A stretch of DNA of 64,000 bases from Rhabdobacter roseus (GCF_014202275.1 NZ_JACHGF010000001.1:992001-1056000), one strand, 5' to 3'. Positions 45,097 to 53,309 are shown, counted from the stretch's first letter. Numbers and translations: made by a program. The notes: generated from the letters alone by a model not told the origin.

Positions 45097-45771
45097 ATGA
45101 AAAATGCTCAAGAATCTACCCCGCCCGACTGGCGCGAAGTAGCCCGACAACTGGGCAAGCCCGAAGGCGAAGCGGGCCTCAAAACGGCCCAGCAGATGAA
45201 TAGTACCAACGCGGGCATGACGACCCGGGCCATTGCGCTGCTGCGCCTGCAAGACAACGAGCACGTGCTGGAGATTGGCCCCGGCAACGGCGCCCACGTA
45301 CCCGAGCTGCTACAGCAAGCCCACCACCTGCACTACGACGGACTGGATATTTCGGATACGATGGTGGTCGAAGCTGCCCGCCTCAACGCGGGGCAGGCGC
45401 GGGTTGCGTTTGGGCTGTCAGATGGGCTACAGGTACCTTTCGAGGTAGGTACTTTTGACGCCATTTTTACGGTCAATACGGTGTATTTCTGGCAAGATCC
45501 GGCGGCCTACGCGGCCGAAATTCACCGCGTGCTCAGGCCCGGCGGTCGGTTCGTATTGGCTTTTGCGCACGCCGATTTCATGCAGAAACTACCCTTCACG
45601 CAGCACGGCTTTCAGCTTTACACCCCGGTGCAGGCGGAGGTACTTTTGCGGCATGCCGCTTTCGCGATCGACGAAATCGTGGAAGAAACCGAAACCATCC
45701 GTAGCAATACCGGCGAAACCCTACCACGCGAGCTGGTCTTTGTGGTAGCGCGGAAGGAGGCTAAAGGGTAG
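45097..45771 (+). CDS. Class I SAM-dependent methyltransferase
   Basis: 224 residues. UbiE/COQ5-like core: NEHVLEIGPGNGAHVPELLQQAHHLHYDGLDISDTMV (glycine loop and strand 2, residues about 52-88), FDAIFTVNTVYFWQDPAAYAAEIHRVLRPGGRFVLAF (strands 4-5, about 125-160). The N-terminus DWREVARQLGKPEGEAGLKTAQQMNSTN recurs in a family of Bacteroidota methyltransferases of unknown substrate. Begins 98 bases after ccoI, behind a hairpin; may share its transcript. Confidence 0.88.
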   Translation: MKNAQESTPPDWREVARQLGKPEGEAGLKTAQQMNSTNAGMTTRAIALLRLQDNEHVLEIGPGNGAHVPELLQQAHHLHYDGLDISDTMVVEAARLNAGQARVAFGLSDGLQVPFEVGTFDAIFTVNTVYFWQDPAAYAAEIHRVLRPGGRFVLAFAHADFMQKLPFTQHGFQLYTPVQAEVLLRHAAFAIDEIVEETETIRSNTGETLPRELVFVVARKEAKG

Positions 45772-46196
45772 TTGGGGGGTATTTATTTTTAATAGTGTCT
45801 TGGCATTCCAACGGTGGGTGCGACCGCGCTGCGGTCGGATTTGTGCAGCTATTCATTGGCTATACACGTGGGATTCCGTTCCACGGCCGCCTCCGGAATC
45901 CATTTTATTGGCTTCCAACGGCAGCCGCGGCAGCGCCGTTGCACGTTTATAGAAAAATGAGCTCTCCCAGAACAACCCGACCCCAGCGGGGTCGCACTTT
46001 TTATGAGCATCACCAAGATAACCCCAACCACAGCTGCAAAAAATTGGCTGCACTCAGCTATTCATAAATCTCTCCCTTGCACTTAAATGGGAACGTTAGT
46101 ACGGTGTCTTTTTTATGAAGGTAGAAAACCAGCTTTCCTTTGTGTTTATTGATGAGTGTAGATAAATTCTATAGACCTCTGTCCGGCGGAATAATG
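45772..46196. other. 425-base intergenic region filled by dispersed repeat copy B
   Basis: No credible gene. Most of it is the repeat element at 45817-46000; the rest is AT-rich. Confidence 0.6.
45817..46000. repeat. Dispersed repeat, copy B (two arms in inverted orientation)
   Basis: Left arm: GTGCGACC hairpin (45818 on), then GGCTATACACGTGGGATTCC and GTTCCACGGCCGCC. Right arm: CAGCGCCGTTGCACGTTTAT at about 45931-45950, AGAAAAATGAGC, then a GACCCCAGCGGGGTCGCA hairpin. Read inverted, the right arm matches the left arm's order (hairpin, spacer, CTATAAACGTG). The right arm is nearly identical to copy C in the same orientation. Confidence 0.75.
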
Positions 46197-46763
46197 CTAT
46201 CTCTTAACAAAATCAATTTGCTCGATTCCTCTATTCAAGCCCTTCCAAATCATGGGTCCTGACATGGTTTCCAAGGAAAAAGTTTCCAACATGAAACCAA
46301 TTTGTTCAAGGAAGTATTCATCATTCTCCACAAGATGAGAACTACCAGGAGGATAATTGTACTGAATAAGGAAATAAGCTTTAGATCCTTCTTTCTTCTG
46401 ATTGTAAAGCCACGGACCAGCTATTAGTTCAAACTGAACTGGGTATTTCTTTGCCTTGTATCGGATTTCTCCTTCATACCGACTAGGCTCAGAACCGTAC
46501 TGGGTAGAGGACAGTGCTAAAGTCAATGTAGCAAAATCGATAAGTGTTGTATCCCTATTTAGCTTAAGTTCTGCATGATAAGGACTGCTTTGGCGTTTGA
46601 TATGAACTTTCTTTATATCCCATGTACCAGTGATATGGGGCACCAACTTTTTGAGGAATTCTATTTTGGTTTGCTCATCTACCTTAGGAATAACGCCCCT
46701 ATCTACTGAACACTGGCTAAAAAGGAAAACACCTATCAGGGTTGTCAACAATGTGCTTTTCAT
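46197..46763 (-). CDS. Putative lipoprotein of unknown function
   Basis: 188 residues from ATG 46763, one base after the upstream stop (ATG 46772 is an alternative with overlap). Lipobox GVFLFSQC. The mature region is strand-rich (ITGTWDIKKVHIKRQ, RDTTLIDFATLTLALS, KYPVQFELIAGPWLY) and ends GIEQIDFVKR, like small lipocalin-type envelope proteins, but no family is recognised. Markedly AT-richer than surrounding genes and free of the AGTACC/GGTACT word, which suggests recent acquisition together with the next gene. Confidence 0.65.
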   Translation of the reverse strand: MKSTLLTTLIGVFLFSQCSVDRGVIPKVDEQTKIEFLKKLVPHITGTWDIKKVHIKRQSSPYHAELKLNRDTTLIDFATLTLALSSTQYGSEPSRYEGEIRYKAKKYPVQFELIAGPWLYNQKKEGSKAYFLIQYNYPPGSSHLVENDEYFLEQIGFMLETFSLETMSGPMIWKGLNRGIEQIDFVKR

Positions 46764-46764
46764 G

Positions 46765-47004
46765 TCAGTCATTCTTTGTTAAGATGTAATTAATTCTGGA
46801 AAAGGTGTCTTCCTTTTTTGTAAAAGGATGCCTGCCTGCTAAATAAAAACGATATTCATTCTTTGAGAACTTCGATACGATAATATTGCAAGAGTCAGGC
46901 CTTACATATTCAGCGGCTTCTTCGCAGGTAGCTTCACTAAAATTACTACATGAAGTACTTAGCAGACAAAATATGAAAAGCAGCTTATTTCGTTGTTTAT
47001 TCAT
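46765..47004 (-). CDS. Small lipoprotein of unknown function
   Basis: 79 residues from ATG 47004 (MNKQRNKLLFIFCLLSTSC); the longer frame runs into the repeat. Lipobox LLSTSC, followed by SNFSEATCEEAAEYVRPDSC with two more Cys and a short strand region (RFYLAGRHPFTKKEDTFSRINYIL). Immediately upstream of the other lipoprotein; the two form one unit lying between direct repeats (copies B and C). Confidence 0.6.
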   Translation of the reverse strand: MNKQRNKLLFIFCLLSTSCSNFSEATCEEAAEYVRPDSCNIIVSKFSKNEYRFYLAGRHPFTKKEDTFSRINYILTKND

Positions 47005-47032
47005 CTCATATTCATTTTGTGGCTCGTTCTCA

Positions 47033-47118
47033 ACGGCCACGGCCGCCGCGGCAGCGCCGTTGCACGTTTATAGAAAAATGAGCATCCCCAAAACAACCCC
47101 GACCCCAGCGGGGTCGCA
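47033..47118 (+). repeat. Dispersed repeat, copy C
   Basis: GCAGCGCCGTTGCACGTTTA, AGAAAAATGAGCATCCC and the GACCCCAGCGGGGTCGCA hairpin match the right arm of copy B base for base over most of 70 positions, in the same orientation. Copies B and C flank the two lipoprotein genes as direct repeats. Confidence 0.8.
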
Positions 47119-47140
47119 TATTCTCCCAAGAACCAGAAAT

Positions 47141-47524
47141 TCACTCCACCAACTGCCGGTACAGCCGGTCTAACGTGTCGGCGGCGTCGATACAGAGGCC
47201 GGGGTGGACGGCGGAAGTCTGGACGACGGTACTGCGCGCGGCCGTAAGCCAGCGAAAGCGCGAGGCCAGGGGTAGTTGGCCGATGGAACCGCCTTCGGCA
47301 CGGCCCGCACAGATGCGCTCAAACGCCCGGAGGCGCTCGCGCAGCTCTGCGATGTCAACTTGAGCGGAAAAAGCGCGCAACCGCTCTTCGTTCAGCGTGT
47401 AGGTCGTCCGTAGAAAACCCTGGGCGGAGCAATACAGGATCACCCCTACGTTGAGGAACTCTTCGCGCGCCACGCAGGGCACCACGCGCACCACGGCGTA
47501 CTCAAATACGTGCTTCTCTTGCAT
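47141..47524 (-). CDS. DUF3037-family protein
   Basis: 127 residues from ATG 47524 (MQEKHVFEYAVVRVVP), which overlaps the end of the HipA-like gene by 23 bases. Pattern FEYAVVRVVPCVAREEFLNVGVILYCSAQGFLRTTYTLNEERL is the DUF3037 core. The family has no known activity but is typically encoded with a HipA-like kinase, as here, suggesting a functional pair. The dispersed repeat copy C ends just beyond its stop. Confidence 0.85.
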   Translation of the reverse strand: MQEKHVFEYAVVRVVPCVAREEFLNVGVILYCSAQGFLRTTYTLNEERLRAFSAQVDIAELRERLRAFERICAGRAEGGSIGQLPLASRFRWLTAARSTVVQTSAVHPGLCIDAADTLDRLYRQLVE

Positions 47525-48299
47525 CCTGGGCGGCTTTGACAAAAATAGATGAATGAGCAAGGCGGGTCGTCAGGAACTGGACGTAAGCCTGACGGTGCTC
47601 CTGAGCCGACGCAAAAGGCGACTCCACGGTGAGCCAGTCGTCCGGGATCAGCGACACGATGGCTTGTAGCTGCTCGGTGGTGAGCAAGGTACGGTACTCA
47701 GCGTCGACGGCGTCGAGCTCGGTAGCCTGGGGCAGCAGTACGTGGTCTTTGATGAGCACAAAGGGGCTCCGGGCTTTTTCTTCCCAATGGTCCCACGCGT
47801 GATGGAAAAAAAACGACGCCCCGTGGTCGATGAGCCAAAGCTCCCGGTGCCACATGAGCATGTTGGTATTGCGGGCGGTGCGATCTACGTTGGTGATCAG
47901 GGCGTCGAGCCACACGATCTGCGAGGCCAGCCGGGCGTCCAGCGTGGTCACGAGCGGGTCGTAGGTGATGGCCCCCGAGAGGTAGTGCAACGCCAGGTTG
48001 AGGCCTTCGCTGGCGCGGAGCAGGTCCTGGATTTCCTCGTCGGGCTCGGTGCGGCCAAAGGCTTCGTCGAGTTCGGCAAAGACGATTTCGGGTATTCGCA
48101 GACCCAGTACCCGCGCCAGTTCCCCGGCGATGAGCTCCGCAATGAGCGCCTTCACGCCCTGGCCCGATCCGCGGAATTTGAGCACGTACATAAAGTCGTC
48201 GTCGGCCTCCACGATGGCGGGGAGGGAGCCGCCCTCACGCAGCGGCGTGACGTAACGGATCACCTGGACGGTGCGGAGCTGGGGCGGTTGGTGGGTCAT
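47502..48299 (-). CDS. HipA-like kinase family protein
   Basis: 265 residues from ATG 48299. A single compact kinase domain rather than full-length HipA (about 440). Visible: DFMYVLKFRGSGQGVKALIAELIAGELARVLGLRIPE (glycine-rich loop and ATP lysine region, residues about 33-70), LDALITNVDRTARNTNMLMWHRELWLIDHG with catalytic Asp/Asn (NVDRTARNTN, about 133-142) and metal Asp (IDHG, about 150). HipA kinases phosphorylate proteins such as GltX in toxin-antitoxin modules; no HipB-type DNA-binding partner is here, and DUF3037 follows instead. The substrate is unknown. Confidence 0.85.
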   Translation of the reverse strand: MTHQPPQLRTVQVIRYVTPLREGGSLPAIVEADDDFMYVLKFRGSGQGVKALIAELIAGELARVLGLRIPEIVFAELDEAFGRTEPDEEIQDLLRASEGLNLALHYLSGAITYDPLVTTLDARLASQIVWLDALITNVDRTARNTNMLMWHRELWLIDHGASFFFHHAWDHWEEKARSPFVLIKDHVLLPQATELDAVDAEYRTLLTTEQLQAIVSLIPDDWLTVESPFASAQEHRQAYVQFLTTRLAHSSIFVKAAQDAREARI

Positions 48300-48323
48300 A
48301 GGTACCGGATTGGGGCAACGCCA

Positions 48324-48331
48324 CAAAGGTA
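48324..48331 (-). promoter_or_regulatory. -7 promoter element before the HipA-like/DUF3037 pair
   Basis: TACCTTTG on the - strand, within AAAAAGTACCTTTG, 24 bases before the HipA-like ATG. The same AAGTACCTTTG combination precedes the permease at 36297. No correctly spaced -33 TTG was found. Confidence 0.45.
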
Positions 48332-48352
48332 CTTTTTACCCAACAAAGTACC

Positions 48353-48658
48353 CTACTCCAGCCGACGCAGAATTTTCCGGTCGATGTAGAAAGTACCAAA
48401 CGGCACGAGTGAAGCCACCAGTACCTTCCAGGTCGTGGCCCGAAACGACCAGCGCTGCTCGATCCCCAGCCGCAGGGCGTTGAACACAAACAGCAGGAAG
48501 AGCAGGCCGTGGACCGGCCCCAGCGCCTGCACCAGCGCCGGATTGCCGAACAAATGCTTGGCCGGGACGGCGACTCCCACCAGCAGCAGCAGCGAGGTAC
48601 CTTCCAGCAAGGCCACGAGCCGCAGCCGCCCTACGGACGAAGAGAGGTAGTTTTTCAT
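48353..48658 (-). CDS. DUF3817-family small membrane protein
   Basis: 101 residues, three helices: RLRLVALLEGTSLLLLVGVAVPAKH, ALGPVHGLLFLLFVFNALRLG and TTWKVLVASLVPFGTFYIDRKIL. The G-H in GPVHGLLF and the final PFGTFYIDRK are the DUF3817 marks. Function unknown. Two bases separate its ATG from the stop of the next membrane gene upstream, so they are one unit. Confidence 0.9.
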   Translation of the reverse strand: MKNYLSSSVGRLRLVALLEGTSLLLLVGVAVPAKHLFGNPALVQALGPVHGLLFLLFVFNALRLGIEQRWSFRATTWKVLVASLVPFGTFYIDRKILRRLE

Positions 48659-48660
48659 AA

Positions 48661-49125
48661 CTAAAACGGACGAAAGTAGGGGCGTTGGGCCAGCGGAGAA
48701 AAGGGCCAGGGAATGGCCAGAAAAATGATCAGTAGCGCCAGGGAGTACCAGATCAGCATGGTTTTGAACTTCGCGGCGTCGGTGGGGCGGCGCTTGGCCA
48801 GCGCGGAGCCACTCGAAAGTACGCTGACCGCTGTAAACATGAGCCCGATGTGAATGAGCCCGAAAAACGTAAATTCCAGCTGCTGAATGGCTTCTTTGAA
48901 GTTGGACGTAAAGTACTTCACCACCGGACTGGTAAAGTACAGCGCGAAGCCAATCATTAGCTGTACCTGGGCGATGGTGGCCGTCCAGTGCCGGAGGGCG
49001 TTGTGGGTTTTGGTGAAGGTACCTTGGCCAAAGTACCCCCGCGCCGCCACGAAGAGCGCGCTCAGCAGGCTGGCAAGCACCAGCCAGCGAAAGAGGGAGT
49101 GAAAGAAGAGGAGCGAGGCGTACAT
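48661..49125 (-). CDS. Small integral membrane protein, cytochrome b561-like fold
   Basis: 154 residues from ATG 49125; the longer frame to 49212 is hydrophilic and unlikely. Four helices with His in three of them: FFHSLFRWLVLASLLSALFVA, HWTATIAQVQLMIGFALYF, FFGLIHIGLMFTAVSVLSSG and MLIWYSLALLIIFLAIPW. The helix-borne His residues could bind heme, but that is conjecture. Co-transcribed with the DUF3817 gene. Confidence 0.72.
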   Translation of the reverse strand: MYASLLFFHSLFRWLVLASLLSALFVAARGYFGQGTFTKTHNALRHWTATIAQVQLMIGFALYFTSPVVKYFTSNFKEAIQQLEFTFFGLIHIGLMFTAVSVLSSGSALAKRRPTDAAKFKTMLIWYSLALLIIFLAIPWPFSPLAQRPYFRPF

Positions 49126-49198
49126 GTGTTTATAGACTTTTTCTGGGGGCAAAGGTGGGGAAAGTACCCTGTCGGCACTAGGACGGATAACGCCGGTT

Positions 49199-50113
49199 TT
49201 AGGATTTTTCAATCATTTTTCGAAATTCCAGCGGCGTGGTTCCGGTGTGCTTTTTGAAAAGTCGACTAAAATACGACGGGTCCAAAAGTCCGATCCCGGC
49301 GGCTACGTCACTGATCGCTAGGGTACTTTGGTGCAGAAGTACCTTGGCTTCCAGCACCAGGGCCTCGTCGATCCACTGGCTGGCCGACTTGCCCGTTGCG
49401 GTTTTTACGGCTTTGTTGAGGTGGTTGGGCGTGATGCTGAGCCAGGAGGCGTAGTCGGTGACCCGGTGGTGAGTCCTGACGTGCGCAAACAGCAGCTCCC
49501 GGAAGCGGTTGGCAAGCCGCACCGCCTGGCTGGGGGTACTTCCCGCCGTAGGTTGGTAAGCGCGCTTGATTTCGCCCAGCAACGCCACCATATACGCCTG
49601 GATCAGCGCCGGATTACGGATGCCCTCGGCCGCGTAGAGTTCTAAAATGCGTTGAAAAAGCGGCTCCACCAAGGCGGAAGCCTTTTTGCCGAGCGGAATG
49701 CGCGGATGACCCCACACGTTCAGAAACTCGAATTCCTGCAACAGTTCGTTTTGGCCCCATTTCTCTGCCACGAAGTCGCTGTGAAACGTACACAGGTACC
49801 CCCGGTTGACGTCGGGGTGGCGAAACGAAAATATCTGTCCCGCCGCTACCACCAGGCACTCGTGGGCGTGGATGGTGTAGGTTTCGCCGCCGATGGTCAT
49901 GATGGCTTCGCCTTCGGTGAGGTAGATCAGCGAATGGTTGGTGGAGCGCGAGGGCGGAATGGGTAGTTTCATGGTGCGGAACATATCCTGCACCCGCACC
50001 ATGAAAAACGTATCGAAGCCGGGCTTGAGCAGCTCGTCCAGCGTCGGCTCGGCCCGGATATGTACCTCCCGGAACGAGTTTGTGTCGTGCAGTTTTATGT
50101 TGACGCTAGCCAC
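49199..50113 (-). CDS. AraC-family transcriptional regulator
   Basis: 304 residues, GTG start. N-terminal cupin-like sensor (LIYLTEGEAIMTIGGETYTIHAHECLVVAAGQIFSF, about residues 62-98). C-terminal double helix-turn-helix: TDYASWLSITPNHLNKAVKTATGKSASQWIDEALVLEAKVLL and AISDVAAGIGLLDPSYFSRLFKKHTGTTPLEFRKM, the AraC/XylS signature. Signal unknown. Separately transcribed; the membrane pair downstream could be its target. Confidence 0.95.
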   Translation of the reverse strand: MASVNIKLHDTNSFREVHIRAEPTLDELLKPGFDTFFMVRVQDMFRTMKLPIPPSRSTNHSLIYLTEGEAIMTIGGETYTIHAHECLVVAAGQIFSFRHPDVNRGYLCTFHSDFVAEKWGQNELLQEFEFLNVWGHPRIPLGKKASALVEPLFQRILELYAAEGIRNPALIQAYMVALLGEIKRAYQPTAGSTPSQAVRLANRFRELLFAHVRTHHRVTDYASWLSITPNHLNKAVKTATGKSASQWIDEALVLEAKVLLHQSTLAISDVAAGIGLLDPSYFSRLFKKHTGTTPLEFRKMIEKS

Positions 50114-50164
50114 GGGGAATTTTTCAAAAAAAAGAACGCTCCATGTACCCCATCGCGGGGTACT

Positions 50165-51541
50165 TTACGGGCTTGTTACTACCGCCGATTCTTCCCACTC
50201 TTTTTCGGTTAACGTATTGATAAAATAGTCGGTGATCTTAATTTCCGTTTCCTCAGCATCGCTGGTGTGAATTTCCGTAAAAGGAAACAAAACACCCGCT
50301 ACCTCTTTAAAATTTTTATAAGCGACCTTGGTAACCTTCCCTTGCGAGGGAATTTCTTCTCCCGTAATACGGTACTTTTTATCAACCAACAGCTTGAGGG
50401 GCTTTCCCTGCACAAGGTACCTTAGTTCGTAGTCGCCGTTGGGGGCTACTTCCAAAGTACCTTTCTTCAGCTCGGCCAGGCGCGTGGTATGCAGTCCGGA
50501 AATTCCTGCGTAGCGGTTGGCTTCGCTTTCCTGAATGCGCGCCTGCTCCATGGGCGATTTTTTCCCCTGCATCCATTGCCAGCCCTCATTTCCCTCGCGG
50601 TATTGCACAAAAGCCAGCTTACCGGCTACCCTGACGTGGGCCAGGCTGCGAGGCTTTTGGTAGTCGTTGAGGTTGAGTAGCACCATGCCCCGCGCCTGCG
50701 ACACCACCTTTACGTCCCGGATGGCGTCGATAGCCCGGCCGCCGTGCACTTCTTTTACTTTATTCAGAAGCTCGGCCACCGAGGGTAGTTTTTCCGACTC
50801 GTCCGGCTTTTGAGCGGCTTCTTTGGGGGTACTTTTCTCTTTTTCTTCTACATAAATGCGTCCGTCGATCACGGCGATTCGCTCGCGGCTTTTGGAGAAA
50901 AAGAAGCTGTGTTTCTCGGTTTGGCCGTTGCTGTATTTTAGCTGAAGTACCCCGTCTTTATACGTGTAGGTACCTCCGCTTTCGTCTTTGTTATTGGTAC
51001 CACCGCCGATGTTGTCGCCCGTAATGAGTACCGTGCCCTGGTGCTCCCGGCTGAAGCTCCCTTTGCCGTCGAAGCGAATGAAGTTTTGGCTGAAAGTACC
51101 TATGTAAGGAGTGCCGCTCAGGCCACCGCCCGTGCTGGTACCGCCGCTGGTTTTGTAGCCGAGGGCGGGTAGGTTGCCGTTCATTTCCAGGCGCATCAGG
51201 ATGGTACTTCCACTCTTTAGATGACCCTTGGAGGTTCTTTCGTAGGTATCGCTCTTTTTATTGTTATTGTAGGTCAAAATTACCTCGTTACCCTTCACCA
51301 CGTACTTACCCTTCACGGCGGTTTTCCAGTCTTCTTCGTCCAGCTCATCCGTGAAAGTACCATCCTTGCGTAGATAAACGGCCATGTCGTCGCGCTGTAA
51401 ACTACCCCCGCCCATGGCGCTGAACCGCACGCCCAGCCCGCCGTACACGCCCTCCACCGACTGCGAGTTGCAGGAAAGAATGGCACAAAAAAACAGCCAT
51501 TGCCCCAGCCAAAGGGCATACCGATAACCTCTCTTTTTCAT
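50165..51541 (-). CDS. Lipoprotein with LolA-like C-terminal domain
   Basis: 458 residues from ATG 51541; the open frame upstream belongs to the antisense of the ABC permease and is rejected, supported by a strong promoter at 51564-51594. Lipobox CAILSC (Cys 23). N-terminal half: strand-rich region (YLRKDGTFTDELDEEDWKTAVKGKYVVKGNEVILTY). C-terminal half from about 215: VAELLNKVKEVHGGRAIDAIRDVKVVSQARGMV, then KPRSLAHVRVAGKLAFVQYREGNEGWQWMQG and LKLLVDKKYRITGEEIPSQGKVTKVAYKNFKEVAGVLFPFTEI, the layout of LolA/LolB-like outer membrane lipoprotein-handling folds. Role unknown. Confidence 0.75.
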   Translation of the reverse strand: MKKRGYRYALWLGQWLFFCAILSCNSQSVEGVYGGLGVRFSAMGGGSLQRDDMAVYLRKDGTFTDELDEEDWKTAVKGKYVVKGNEVILTYNNNKKSDTYERTSKGHLKSGSTILMRLEMNGNLPALGYKTSGGTSTGGGLSGTPYIGTFSQNFIRFDGKGSFSREHQGTVLITGDNIGGGTNNKDESGGTYTYKDGVLQLKYSNGQTEKHSFFFSKSRERIAVIDGRIYVEEKEKSTPKEAAQKPDESEKLPSVAELLNKVKEVHGGRAIDAIRDVKVVSQARGMVLLNLNDYQKPRSLAHVRVAGKLAFVQYREGNEGWQWMQGKKSPMEQARIQESEANRYAGISGLHTTRLAELKKGTLEVAPNGDYELRYLVQGKPLKLLVDKKYRITGEEIPSQGKVTKVAYKNFKEVAGVLFPFTEIHTSDAEETEIKITDYFINTLTEKEWEESAVVTSP

Positions 51542-51563
51542 GGTTTTTAGTGTTGATGATGAC

Positions 51564-51594
51564 CAAATATAGGTAATAGCGCTTACGGGCGCAA
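51564..51594 (-). promoter_or_regulatory. Consensus promoter of the LolA-like lipoprotein gene
   Basis: On the - strand: TTG (51594-51592), spacer of 20, TATATTTG (51571-51564). A full match in sequence and spacing to the Bacteroidota primary-sigma promoter; leader of about 16 bases. Confidence 0.75.
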
Positions 51595-51621
51595 CCTTGG
51601 TCAAGGGGTACTTGAGAAGTA

Positions 51622-52404
51622 CTACTTGGTATGGTCGGCGTGGTTCCAATAAAAAAGCGTAGCCCCGTAGCCCGCCAAACTGGTCAACAGCAGCAGCAGG
51701 TAGCTCCCGGTGGGAAGCGCATTTCCTCCGCCCAGTCCGCTGAAAAGCCCCGGTACCGACCAGGGAAAGTAGGAGCCAAAACCCGTAGCGGCGATGACCT
51801 GCGCAAAGACCAGTGTGAGGGCCACGAAGCCCAGGGGGGCCAGGTACCCTTTGCCCCAGAGGGCAAAGAACGCCAGGGGCGTACCGAGGACGGCGGTGAG
51901 CAGGGTAGTAAGGGCATAAATGGGTAGCTGGTGGCGCAGCAGGGGGAGGTCGGGCGCGGGGAGCTGGAGCAACGTGCCCAGCAGGGTACCTACCGCCAGG
52001 TTGGAGACGGCCAGCGCCAGGCACCACAGGCCGTACACGATAAATTTGGCGTTCAGGATGGCCGTACGGGAGGTAGGGAGCGCCAGGAGGTCCTTGGCGG
52101 TGCCGTCGGAGTGTTCCCGACCAAACAGCCAGCTGGCCACAAAGCCGAACACCAGCACGCCCCCCACACCCACGGCCTGCGTGAGCAGCCCCAGGTAGGA
52201 GGGCCAATCGGTCGAGAAATCCATGAGCTGGGCCTTGGCCCTCAGCGCGCTGGACTGGGCCATGATCTCGGGTTCGCGCAGGATGAGGATGAACACACCG
52301 CCCATGACGGGAGCCAGGGCAAAGGCCACAAAAGTAACCCACACGATGCTCGCGTGCCGGTTTTTGAGGAGTTCGGCTTTCAGGGCAGGTAGGAGGGCGT
52401 TCAT
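51622..52404 (-). CDS. ABC-2 type transporter permease
   Basis: 260 residues with six helices: IVWVTFVAFALAPVMGGVFIL, LGLLTQAVGVGGVLVFGFVASWLFG, LWCLALAVSNLAVGTLLGTLL, ALTTLLTAVLGTPLAFFALWG and others. The GREHSDGTAKDLLALPTSR loop after helix two is the hallmark of ABC-2 permeases of the bacitracin/Nat type. Overlaps the ATPase gene by four bases (ATGA). Substrate unknown, plausibly a small drug, peptide or ion. Confidence 0.92.
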   Translation of the reverse strand: MNALLPALKAELLKNRHASIVWVTFVAFALAPVMGGVFILILREPEIMAQSSALRAKAQLMDFSTDWPSYLGLLTQAVGVGGVLVFGFVASWLFGREHSDGTAKDLLALPTSRTAILNAKFIVYGLWCLALAVSNLAVGTLLGTLLQLPAPDLPLLRHQLPIYALTTLLTAVLGTPLAFFALWGKGYLAPLGFVALTLVFAQVIAATGFGSYFPWSVPGLFSGLGGGNALPTGSYLLLLLTSLAGYGATLFYWNHADHTK

Positions 52405-53309
52405 GCGGGGCGGTTTCGGATGATGCGTAAAAAGTACCTTTCCAGGTCTTCCTCCCAGCGGTAGAGCTGCCGGGGCGAGTACCCTTTTTCTACCAGTACC
52501 TGGGCTATTTTTTCGGGCTGTTCCAGGGCGGTGGGGTCCGTTATTTCCAGCTCGTTGGCTTCGTTGAGCCGCACTTGGTAGCCTAAGGTACTTAGCTGCC
52601 GGAGGGCGCCGGGGTTGTCGAGGGTACTTACGATGAGCTTGCGGTGCAGGCGTTGGGTCAGCTCCTGGTTAGTCAGCTCCTGCACGAGTCGCCCCTCGTG
52701 GATAATCCCCAGGCGGGTAGCTACCTTGGCGATTTCGCCCAGGATATGGCTGGAAAGAAACACCGTGGCGCCCTGCGCGACCAGCGCTTGCAGGAGCTGC
52801 CGTACCTCCACGATACCCTCAGGGTCCAGGCCGTTGGTGGGTTCGTCGAGCAGGAGAAGTTGGGGCTGATGCAGCAAGGCTTTGGCCAAGCCCAGCCGCT
52901 GTTGATTGCCCAGCGACAGGTTTTTGGCCTTGGTGTGCGCGTAGGTACCTAGCTTGAGCTGGTCGATGAGGGCGGGGATTCGTTTCGGGTCTTTGAGCCG
53001 CCGGAGCTGGTAGTATACTTGCAAATTTTCGACCACGGAAAGGTCGGGGTAAGCGGCGGGCGTTTCGACCAGGTACCCTACGTCGTTCCAGGCGTCAAAG
53101 CGCGCGCTTAGCTTTTTCTCAAACAGGTACACCTCGCCCTGGTCGGGCCGGATCAGGCCCAGGAGCATCCGGATCAGCGTCGTTTTACCGGCTCCGTTTA
53201 GGCCCAGAAAGCCGTAAATTTCTCCCGGCTGTACCCGAATGGAAATACCATCGACGGCCAGCGTGGGGCCGAAGCGTTTGGTAAGGGAGTGGGTACGTAG
53301 TACTTCCAA
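52401..53309 (-). CDS. ABC transporter ATP-binding protein
   Basis: 302 residues, TTG start. Walker A GLNGAGKTT (near 36-44), signature LSLGNQQRLGLAKALL (near 133), Walker B LLLLDEPTNGLDPEG (near 153) and H-loop SSHIL (near 188). The C-terminal 80 residues (LHRKLIVSTLDNPGALRQLSTLGYQVRLNEANELEITD) form the extra domain of drug/antimicrobial-peptide-type ATPases. Works with the permease encoded next to it. The region upstream holds a large inverted repeat. Confidence 0.95.
   Translation of the reverse strand: MEVLRTHSLTKRFGPTLAVDGISIRVQPGEIYGFLGLNGAGKTTLIRMLLGLIRPDQGEVYLFEKKLSARFDAWNDVGYLVETPAAYPDLSVVENLQVYYQLRRLKDPKRIPALIDQLKLGTYAHTKAKNLSLGNQQRLGLAKALLHQPQLLLLDEPTNGLDPEGIVEVRQLLQALVAQGATVFLSSHILGEIAKVATRLGIIHEGRLVQELTNQELTQRLHRKLIVSTLDNPGALRQLSTLGYQVRLNEANELEITDPTALEQPEKIAQVLVEKGYSPRQLYRWEEDLERYFLRIIRNRPA

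Noticed and set aside
51542-52342. N-terminal extension of the LolA-like lipoprotein frame
   Set aside because: It is the shadow of the ABC permease gene in another frame; a lipobox signal begins at ATG 51541 and a consensus promoter lies just before it.
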